Positions 1 to 5,780 of a DNA stretch of 6,844 nt are shown one piece after another; positions within the stretch are counted from its first letter, which is position 1, and each line of letters begins with the position of its first letter. The notes beneath the pieces are model-generated. The model had not been told where the DNA came from and did not search any database. It saw only the letters and a list, made by a program, of their open reading frames with translations. Source of the DNA: Abditibacteriota bacterium. Its GTDB lineage: Bacteria > Armatimonadota > UBA5829. Location of the stretch: positions 1-6,844 of the forward strand of contig JAGDAG010000261.1 of assembly GCA_017959625.1 (NCBI GenBank). The letters run 5' to 3'. Position numbers and translations under genes: made by a program.

Positions 1-1923
1 AGCTGGAACTACGAAGTATTCTGCTCAAATACTGAGGATACCGGTCTGCACGGACAGAAGGGGACGCTCACGGCTGAGGCTTACACCGGGGACAATCCGC
101 TTCTGAGCCACGGCCGGCTCAGGGGCAGCGCGGACCGGGACAATCTTACGTACGGCGACGGCACTCCTTTCTTCTGGCTGGGGGACACCAACTGGCAGGC
201 GCCCAACTACGTGTCCCTGACCCGCTGCAATTATCCCGGCTGCTATTGCTCCAGCCAGTTCCGCCACGAGGTGGACGACCGCCTCGCAAAGGGCTTCACC
301 GTTTATCAGACCTATTTTGACAGCGCGGAAAGCGACGGCGGAGGCCAGCTGGGGGTAAACCCCGAGCCATCCATGTGGAGCATACGCCACAAGCTGCCGG
401 ACACTAAGGTCTTTACAGAGAAATACGACAAAATGTTCGATTATCTGGCCGAAAAAGGCATGGTGATCGCCCTTGGCTTCGGCGTCCACGCCATGACCAT
501 AGACGCCATGGACAAAGAGGATCTGGAAAGGATAAGCCGCTACCTCACCGCCCGTTACGCAGCCTATCCGGTGATATGGATCACCGCCCAGGAGATCACG
601 GGAGAGCCTCAGTTCGGCCCCTGGGTGCGGACAGCCGAAATAACCCGGCGGGGCGACGGTTACCGGCACCCCCAGAGCGCCCACATGTTCCCAATGAAGA
701 TCGACAACGAATACGCCCAAAAACTTAACGGCATGGGCTGGCACGGCTTTTATACACTTCAGAACGGACACGGCGCCGCTATAGCCCAAAAGAGCACTTA
801 CCGGGGCTTTTGGGACACCGGGGGCCCCGACGGCAGGCCCAAGCCCTTTGTGGAAGCGGAAGCCAACTACGAAGACGTTTACTGCGGCGGCTTCAACGGC
901 TACGAGGCTTCCCGCATCTCCGCCTGGAAGGCGGCGCTGTGCGGCTGCGGCGGCTTCACCTACGGCGTCACGGGCGTCTGGGCCAACTGCTGGTCAACCT
1001 TCGGAGATACGGGCTGGATGGGCACCTTCAGCCCCGAGCCCTGGTATATGGGGCTCTCCAAGCCGGGCTCTTTTGAAGCCGGCTATATGGCGGCCTTCAT
1101 GAAGGCTGCGGGCTTTGAAGCCCTTATCCCCCGCTTCGACGACGGCGCCTGGTCGGATTTTAACGAACAAAAGGTACTGGCCTCCACGGAGGACGGCAGC
1201 GTTGCCGCCGCTTATTTTTATAACAACGACCTCTCCACGGGAACCATAAAGGGGCTGGACGACAGCCTGCGCTACCGTGGCTTCTGGTTCGACCCTCTCA
1301 CTGGCAAATATATCCCCGCCGGCAGGAACATAAAGCCGCAAAAGGGCGCGTACGCACTGCCCCAAAAGCCGAATACCGGCGACTGGGCCTTTCTTTTGTC
1401 GAGCCGCATCCTTTCTGCTCCCGGCCCCACGGAGGCTATGCCGGCCCATCCCGGAAATACGGAATTCCGGACAACCGATTTTCCGGGTTCGCTGCAAAAG
1501 CCCGTCATAACCAGCCTTGGCAGCGCCATATACGGCGCCGAAGGCCTTCGGGACACGGCCCCGGCCCTTACGGACGGGGATATCCTCACGGAATGGCTCC
1601 CCTTTGCCCCGGAGGCCACACAGACCATAGTGTGCGATCTGCGGCAGAAAAAAGCCCTCACAGGGATAAATATCATATTCGGCGACGGGTCCTTTGACCC
1701 CCATATCAGGATAATGGGGTCCGTCGACGGCAAAAGCCAAACCGTTCTACAGGATACCAAGACCGCCGGCAAGGGGATGTTCAAGAACAACAAATACGGG
1801 GAGAGATACGTTTTTTCCCGCTCCCTTAACGGCAAATACCGTTACGTCACGGTGCTGGTTTTCGGCAGCGGGGACAGGAACACCCCCAAATCCATAGCGG
1901 AACTGGAGCTTTGGGCAAAGTAA
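1..1923 (+). CDS. Glycoside hydrolase-like protein, DUF5060-DUF4038 (apiosidase-like) with discoidin-like C-terminus; 5' partial
   Basis: The frame is open from the first base to TAA at 1921-1923, giving 640 residues with the N-terminus missing. Internal ATG codons are not credible starts because family sequence continues upstream. In window residue numbers, 1-25 (SWNYEVF..., GLHGQKG) fits the end of a DUF5060 beta domain. From about 45 to 390 lies a DUF4038-type barrel: FFWLGDTNW at 57-65, WITAQEITGE at 193-202, HPQSAHM at 223-229, LQNGHG at 253-258, and FVEAEANYE at 283-291, matching the family 'EpxYE' strand. E198 and E287 are candidate catalytic acids by position, not proven. Residues 392-466 (RYRGFWFDP, DWAFLL) match the C-terminal beta domain called 'putative collagen-binding'. 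About 500-640 resembles an F5/8 type C (discoidin) fold and may bind sugar. Known relatives are secreted glycosidases, including GH140 apiosidases; the substrate is unknown. It is probably co-transcribed with the gene at 1973. Confidence 0.82.
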   Translation, partial: SWNYEVFCSNTEDTGLHGQKGTLTAEAYTGDNPLLSHGRLRGSADRDNLTYGDGTPFFWLGDTNWQAPNYVSLTRCNYPGCYCSSQFRHEVDDRLAKGFTVYQTYFDSAESDGGGQLGVNPEPSMWSIRHKLPDTKVFTEKYDKMFDYLAEKGMVIALGFGVHAMTIDAMDKEDLERISRYLTARYAAYPVIWITAQEITGEPQFGPWVRTAEITRRGDGYRHPQSAHMFPMKIDNEYAQKLNGMGWHGFYTLQNGHGAAIAQKSTYRGFWDTGGPDGRPKPFVEAEANYEDVYCGGFNGYEASRISAWKAALCGCGGFTYGVTGVWANCWSTFGDTGWMGTFSPEPWYMGLSKPGSFEAGYMAAFMKAAGFEALIPRFDDGAWSDFNEQKVLASTEDGSVAAAYFYNNDLSTGTIKGLDDSLRYRGFWFDPLTGKYIPAGRNIKPQKGAYALPQKPNTGDWAFLLSSRILSAPGPTEAMPAHPGNTEFRTTDFPGSLQKPVITSLGSAIYGAEGLRDTAPALTDGDILTEWLPFAPEATQTIVCDLRQKKALTGINIIFGDGSFDPHIRIMGSVDGKSQTVLQDTKTAGKGMFKNNKYGERYVFSRSLNGKYRYVTVLVFGSGDRNTPKSIAELELWAK

Positions 1924-1933
1924 CAGGAAAAAG

Positions 1934-1950
1934 GCCCGCAAAAGGCGGGC
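1934..1950 (+). other. Intercistronic GC-rich hairpin
   Basis: GCCCGC (1934-1939) and GCGGGC (1945-1950) can form a perfect 6-bp stem with the 5-base loop AAAAG. No T-run follows, so it is not a typical intrinsic terminator. It lies between the glycosidase stop and the ribosome binding site of the next gene. It could protect the upstream mRNA end or change the expression ratio of the two genes; this is inference, and a stem this short may be chance. Confidence 0.4.
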
Positions 1951-1961
1951 GCAGGACATAC

Positions 1962-1966
1962 AGGAG
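1962..1966 (+). promoter_or_regulatory. Ribosome binding site for the exported calcium-loop protein
   Basis: AGGAG lies six bases before the ATG at 1973. It fixes that start and shows that the gene is translated on its own signal rather than by overlap with the upstream gene. Confidence 0.75.
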
Positions 1967-1972
1967 AAACAT

Positions 1973-3097
1973 ATGAAAAAAATTCTTTTGGCGTTATTGA
2001 CCCTTGGGGCAGCGCTGCCCCTTCTTGCCGACGAACCCCTTACCGGGCTCATAGGCAAGCCGGTAAGCCTGGCCGAGGAGCTTTACGGAGTGGACGCCGC
2101 AGGCGACGGCAGCGTGGTATTTACAGACAAGGCCTGGTTCGGCGCCGAGGCGGTGACCCAGCTCGTGCCTCAGAACGGCAAGATCGACCATATCAAGGTG
2201 GCCTTCGACACCAAAGCCGATTTTGAACTCCTGAAGAAAAACGTGCAGAAGGAGCTGGGCAAGCCGGACAATTACAGCCTTTCCACGGAGGGGGAGCCCA
2301 ACACCAACCATTTTTATAAGGACGGCCTCTTCTGGATGTTCTATATGGACGACAACTCCGCCGCCATGACCGTGAGCAGGTCGGATTTTGCCGACTACGA
2401 ACTTTACCAGGTGCCGGCGGACACGATACTTATACAAACCGCCTACGGCGACGTTAACGGCAACGGGACGGAAGACCGGGCGCTTCTGGCCGGCAAACCC
2501 GGAGAGAAAGGCTACGGCAAGCTGTATCTGTTCGTTGAAGACGGCGAGACCCGGGAAAGGCTTCAGGGCACCTTCAACTACAAGCTGGACGGAGGCAGCG
2601 AGCCCTCTCTTCTGGTGCAGGACGTCAACGGCGACGGGATTGACGATATATGCGTCAGCGCATATACCGAAGGGGGCCTGGCGGTCCACATAGGCACCTT
2701 TGCCGGGGGCAAGGGAAAATACAGATATATACTTGACCCTATGGATATGTTCAAGGGCTATACTCCCGTAGTACGCCTCACAGCCAATTATAACGCCTGC
2801 GTATTGACCTCCGGCAAACAGCTCAGGCTTTTCAGCGTGGAGAAATACAAGGAGGCTCTGGAAGCCATGGGGGTTTACGACGACAAGGGCAAGGTGGTAA
2901 AGCCCCTGAAAGCCACGGTCTCCCCCATGCAGAAGTTCGAGATAACAAGCGTGGAAGACGAGGATCTGTATTCCCTGATGACCCTTCAGGACGTGTATTT
3001 TATGGATCCCCAGAATACCGTCTGCCGGGTAAAGCTCAAATACCGTTGGAAGCGGGATCAGGCGGAACCGGTGCGGACCGTTGTTCTGGAAGAATAA
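1973..3097 (+). CDS. Exported VCBS/FG-GAP-like protein with two calcium-binding-type loops, function unknown
   Basis: This 374-residue protein starts at an ATG with AGGAG six bases upstream. Residues 1-19 form a signal peptide: MKK, a hydrophobic core of Leu and Ala, then LLA before D20 as a likely signal peptidase I site. No cysteine follows, so it is not a lipoprotein. Residues 22-140 form a region I do not recognise, apparently mixed alpha/beta (a helix around 82-96 ending ELGKP, aromatic strands at 114-125). Residues 151-260 carry two EF-hand-like loops, DVNGNGTED (160-168) and DVNGDGIDD (217-225), each followed by a hydrophobic strand (RALLAG, ICVSAY). This is the pattern of VCBS/FG-GAP beta-propeller blades and of Firmicutes 'GDVTGDGIPD' proteins, and it suggests calcium binding. 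Residues 261-374 have no clear match. It follows the glycosidase gene by 49 bases, so a role in extracellular glycan handling is plausible but unproven. A dockerin is a weaker alternative, since the loops are 57 residues apart. Confidence 0.8.
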   Translation: MKKILLALLTLGAALPLLADEPLTGLIGKPVSLAEELYGVDAAGDGSVVFTDKAWFGAEAVTQLVPQNGKIDHIKVAFDTKADFELLKKNVQKELGKPDNYSLSTEGEPNTNHFYKDGLFWMFYMDDNSAAMTVSRSDFADYELYQVPADTILIQTAYGDVNGNGTEDRALLAGKPGEKGYGKLYLFVEDGETRERLQGTFNYKLDGGSEPSLLVQDVNGDGIDDICVSAYTEGGLAVHIGTFAGGKGKYRYILDPMDMFKGYTPVVRLTANYNACVLTSGKQLRLFSVEKYKEALEAMGVYDDKGKVVKPLKATVSPMQKFEITSVEDEDLYSLMTLQDVYFMDPQNTVCRVKLKYRWKRDQAEPVRTVVLEE

Positions 3098-3102
3098 GAA
3101 AT

Positions 3103-3131
3103 TGCCGGACTGTTAAGTCCGGCATTTTTTT
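3103..3131 (+). terminator. Intrinsic terminator between convergent operons, possibly bidirectional
   Basis: TGCCGGACT (3103-3111) and AGTCCGGCA (3116-3124) form a perfect 9-bp stem with the tetraloop GTTA, followed by seven Ts (3125-3131). It begins six bases after the stop of the plus-strand gene, so it should end that transcript. Its T-run overlaps the stop codon of the minus-strand ROK gene (3132-3130). Read from the minus strand, the same stem is followed by AATTTCTTATTC, a weaker U-rich tail, so it may also end the purine operon. Confidence 0.9.
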
Positions 3132-4101
3132 ATTTGTTCTCCGCTTCCATGGCCAGGCAAATGGCCGCATAGTCGCCTATGCTGTCCCCAAGGGCGGCGG
3201 GGACCACCCGGCAGACCTGCCGTGAATAAGGTATGGTCTCCCTGTCTATCACCCTTTGGACCCCCGGCAGGAACAAGCCCACGTTCCGGGCAAAAACGCT
3301 GCCTATGACTATGACCTCGGGATTCAGTATATCTATAAGGAGCGAGAGCCCCTGCCCCAGCCTTTCGGCTACCATATCCGTTATTTCAAGGGCAGTGGCG
3401 TCCCCTCTGTTGGCGGCTTCGCACAGGCTTTTGGCAGTTATGCTTTCCAACCCGCCGAGAGAGGGGCAAAAATCCGGCTTCTCTCCGTTTACGAGCCTGT
3501 CCGCCACTATCTGCCGGGCCAGCCGGGCCATGCCGCCGCCGCTGCAGAAGCCCTCAAAGGAACCTCTCTTGCCAAAGCCCACCGGGCCGTCCTCCGCAAG
3601 CCTCAGGTGGCCCACCTCGCCGGCCATATCGCTTTCTCCGCAATAGACTTTGCCGTCCAGGATGAGCCCGGACCCGAAGCCGGTGCCCATGGTGCAGAAT
3701 ATCATATTGCGGGCCCCTTTTCCGGCGCCGAAACGGTTCTCCGCCATGGCGCAGGCCTTGGCGTCGTTCTGAAGAAAGGTCTTTATCCCCAGCCTTTTCT
3801 CCACTATATCCACTATGGGTACGTCTGTCCAGCCCGGCAGATTGGGAGGGCACAGTATCACCCCTCTTTTGCTGGAAAGAGGGCCGCCGCAGCTGATGCC
3901 CACGCCGCTTGCCCGTGAAATACGGTTCTCCTCCAGTATCTCCCCGGCAAGGCTTATGAACCTGTCTATGGCTTCCTCCGGGCCCATGCCCGCAGTCTTG
4001 AACTCTTTTCTTCCCAGAAAGTTGAGCCCCTGTTCCGATACGGAAGCGCAAAGGGAGGCGCACTTTGTTCCTCCCACGTCAAAGCCTATATAAGTTTTCA
4101 T
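3130..4101 (-). CDS. ROK-family sugar kinase (glucokinase-like) without the zinc-site cysteines
   Basis: This 323-residue protein starts at the ATG at 4101, chosen because MKTYIGFDVGGTK is the usual ROK N-terminus; a longer frame adds 20 unrelated residues from within purN. ROK kinases phosphorylate sugars such as glucose, N-acetylglucosamine or N-acetylmannosamine with ATP in the cytoplasm. Visible motifs are the phosphate loop DVGGTK (8-13), GISCGGPL (68-75), NDAKA with the expected catalytic base D113 (112-116), GTGFGSGLILDG (139-150), GEVGH with H165 (161-165) and VIVIGSVF (263-270). No N-terminal helix-turn-helix is present, so this is a kinase type rather than a NagC/XylR repressor. The zinc motif CxCGxxGC is replaced by VGFGKRGS (174-181): all three metal cysteines are gone, while H165 and E183 remain. 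It is the last cistron of the purine operon; its ATG shares ATGA with the purN stop, and no Shine-Dalgarno is seen, so translation is probably coupled. The sugar cannot be predicted. Confidence 0.88.
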   Translation of the reverse strand: MKTYIGFDVGGTKCASLCASVSEQGLNFLGRKEFKTAGMGPEEAIDRFISLAGEILEENRISRASGVGISCGGPLSSKRGVILCPPNLPGWTDVPIVDIVEKRLGIKTFLQNDAKACAMAENRFGAGKGARNMIFCTMGTGFGSGLILDGKVYCGESDMAGEVGHLRLAEDGPVGFGKRGSFEGFCSGGGMARLARQIVADRLVNGEKPDFCPSLGGLESITAKSLCEAANRGDATALEITDMVAERLGQGLSLLIDILNPEVIVIGSVFARNVGLFLPGVQRVIDRETIPYSRQVCRVVPAALGDSIGDYAAICLAMEAENK

Positions 4102-4727
4102 TTGATATACACTATGCCGTCTTTTACTTCCAGCCTGCCCAGGGAGAACAGCCGGACGCATTCCACGTAGGTCTTGTGCTCGTTGGGCAGTATCCTGGCA
4201 GCCAGGCTGTCGGGAGTGTCGCCGGGCTCCACAGGCACCACGGTCTGCTTGACGATGGGGCCGGTGTCATAGGTCTCGTCCACTATATGCACCGTGCAGC
4301 CGCTGTATTTGACTCCCCTTTTGAGAGCGGCCTCGTGGACGTGGTGCCCGTACATGCCCTTTCCGCAAAAGCTGGGCAAAAGAGAGGGATGCACGTTCAT
4401 TATCCTGTTTTTCCAGCCCTCCAGCACCTTGTCTCCCAAAAGCCTCATATATCCCGCAAGGCAGATAAGGTCGATGCTGTTTTCCGTGAGGGCGCCATAA
4501 ACGGCGTTCTGATAATCCTCTTCTCTTTCAAAGGCTTTGGGCGAGATTATTACAGTCCGGCAGCCTTCTTCTTTTGCTCTCGCTATGGCGGAAGAATCCT
4601 CCCGGACGCCTATCACAAGGCTCACGGAGCCGTTTATCACTCCGTCCTTGCAGCCCTTTATGAGAGCGGCCATATTTGAGCCTCTGCCCGCTCCGGATAC
4701 CAACACGGCTATTTTAACAGGTTCCAT
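4098..4727 (-). CDS. purN: Phosphoribosylglycinamide formyltransferase (GAR transformylase)
   Basis: This 209-residue, full-length protein transfers the formyl group of 10-formyltetrahydrofolate to GAR to give FGAR, the third step of IMP synthesis in the cytoplasm. The N-terminal phosphate-binding loop reads VLVSGAGRGSNM (8-19), two residues longer than the common SGxGSN form. LAGYMRLL (90-97) and NVHPSLLP (111-118) are family signatures. By homology with E. coli PurN, the catalytic residues are N111, H113 and D154 (in YDTGPI, 153-158), and all are present. The GKGMYG segment (122-127) is typical of one bacterial PurN subgroup rather than of the E. coli type. The start at 4727 is supported by GGAGGTG eight bases upstream, inside purM. 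The start overlaps the purM stop by one base (TGATG), and the gene's own stop overlaps the ROK start by four, so it sits in the middle of a tightly packed operon. Confidence 0.95.
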   Translation of the reverse strand: MEPVKIAVLVSGAGRGSNMAALIKGCKDGVINGSVSLVIGVREDSSAIARAKEEGCRTVIISPKAFEREEDYQNAVYGALTENSIDLICLAGYMRLLGDKVLEGWKNRIMNVHPSLLPSFCGKGMYGHHVHEAALKRGVKYSGCTVHIVDETYDTGPIVKQTVVPVEPGDTPDSLAARILPNEHKTYVECVRLFSLGRLEVKDGIVYIK

Positions 4728-5767
4728 CAGAACACCACCTCCACGCAGGGTTCGGAGGAAGGGGTCACGGCCCCTATCTCATAGGCCTTTTCTCCGGAAG
4801 CCTCTATGATTTCCATAGTTTTTCCCGCGTCTTCGGGCCCCACGAACAATATGAAGCCTATACCCATATTGAAGGCCCGGTGCATCTCGACGTCGTCTAT
4901 GCCGCCGGTCTCGCGGATCAGGCGGAACACAGGCAGCACCGGGAAAGCTCCGGATATGACTTCGGCTCTGCAGTTTTTCGGAAGTACCCTTTTGATATTG
5001 CTGTAAAAGCCTCCGCCGGTTATATGGGCCATGCCTTTTACGTCGATCTGTTCCATGACGCGGGAAACCGGCTCCAGATAGCATTTGTGGGGTTCAAGCA
5101 GGCATTCTCCCAGAGTCTTCCCCTCCAGGATGGCGGGGGTGTCGGAAAGAGAAAAATCATTGTCTGCAAAAAACAGCTTTCTTATAAGGGAATAGCCGTT
5201 GGTATGGGGGCCGGAGGAAGCGATGCCTATAAGCTTCTGTCCGGGGCGTATGCGGCTGCCGTCCACAATTTTTTTTCTGTCCGCTATGCCCACTATGGCG
5301 CCGGCTATATCAAACTCGCCGGGCTCGTAAACGCCGGGCATTTCCGCCGTCTCGCCTCCCAGTATGGCGCACTTTGCATTCCGGGCGGCAATGCTCATGC
5401 CCTTCACTATCTCGGCTGCCATAGACGGATCCAGGCGGGAAGTGGCAAAATAATCCATAAAGAAAAGAGGCCTGGCTCCCTGCACCAGGATATCGTCGAC
5501 GCAGTGGTTCACTATATCCTGACCCACCGTGTCGTATTTATCCATCATGGCGGCGATCTTCACCTTGGAGCCAACGCCGTCGATGCTCGAAACCAGCACC
5601 GGTTCGCCGAAGCCTTTGAGGTCGGGGCAGAAAAGCCCGCCGAAGGAACCGAGATCGGTAAGGCAACAAGGATTATACGTGGAATGAACGTATTCCTTCA
5701 TCTTCAAAACGGCAAGTTCGCCGGCTTCTATATCCACACCGGCGCTTTTATAGGAATTGTCCGACAT
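4727..5767 (-). CDS. purM: Phosphoribosylformylglycinamidine cyclo-ligase (AIR synthase)
   Basis: This 346-residue protein, of usual family length, closes FGAM to AIR using ATP, the fifth step of IMP synthesis. It belongs to the PurM/PurL/SelD/HypE ATP-binding superfamily and normally works as a dimer. Visible signatures, numbered from the chosen start, are SYKSAGVDIEAG (5-16), the ATP-binding SSIDGVGSK (60-68), NHCVDDILVQGA (87-98), GGETAEMPGVY (137-147), SGPHTNGYSL (185-194) and HITGGGFYSNI (248-258). Two in-frame ATGs compete. The one at 5779 (adding MEKK) is one base from the purB stop with no Shine-Dalgarno. The one at 5767 has GGAG six bases upstream and gives the typical PurM N-terminus MSDNSYKSAG, so I chose it; the other would give 350 residues. 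No key residue appears to be missing. Confidence 0.95.
   Translation of the reverse strand: MSDNSYKSAGVDIEAGELAVLKMKEYVHSTYNPCCLTDLGSFGGLFCPDLKGFGEPVLVSSIDGVGSKVKIAAMMDKYDTVGQDIVNHCVDDILVQGARPLFFMDYFATSRLDPSMAAEIVKGMSIAARNAKCAILGGETAEMPGVYEPGEFDIAGAIVGIADRKKIVDGSRIRPGQKLIGIASSGPHTNGYSLIRKLFFADNDFSLSDTPAILEGKTLGECLLEPHKCYLEPVSRVMEQIDVKGMAHITGGGFYSNIKRVLPKNCRAEVISGAFPVLPVFRLIRETGGIDDVEMHRAFNMGIGFILFVGPEDAGKTMEIIEASGEKAYEIGAVTPSSEPCVEVVF
4736..4742 (-). promoter_or_regulatory. Ribosome binding site for purN
   Basis: The minus strand reads GGAGGTG here, eight bases before the purN ATG at 4727, within the last codons of purM. A strong site together with the TGATG stop-start overlap suggests both independent and coupled initiation. 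Confidence 0.7.
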
Positions 5768-5773
5768 TTTTTT

Positions 5774-5777
5774 CTCC
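5774..5777 (-). promoter_or_regulatory. Ribosome binding site that decides the purM start
   Basis: The minus strand reads ATGGAG, six As, then ATG. GGAG (5777-5774) is well spaced for the ATG at 5767 and overlaps the alternative upstream ATG at 5779. This favours the shorter PurM. Confidence 0.6.
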
Positions 5778-5780
5778 ATA

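Noticed and set aside
25..789. Minus-strand open frame (254 codons) opposite the glycosidase
   Set aside because: The plus strand here carries clear DUF4038 motifs; the antisense frame shows no family signature and is explained by codon bias.
994..1740. Minus-strand open frame (248 codons) opposite the glycosidase C-terminal domains
   Set aside because: It shows no motif or good ribosome binding site, and overlaps well-supported coding sequence fully.
2450..2647. Dockerin domain and cellulosome component
   Set aside because: The two loops are separated by 57 residues, and the helix pattern and usual roughly 60-70 residue dockerin layout are not seen; VCBS-like blades fit better.
3256..3918. 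Plus-strand open frame (220 codons) inside the ROK gene
   Set aside because: It is a shadow of the ROK kinase, whose motifs are clear on the minus strand.
4102..4161. 20-residue N-terminal extension of the ROK kinase
   Set aside because: It lies inside purN and has no ROK similarity; the canonical N-terminus begins at the ATG at 4101.
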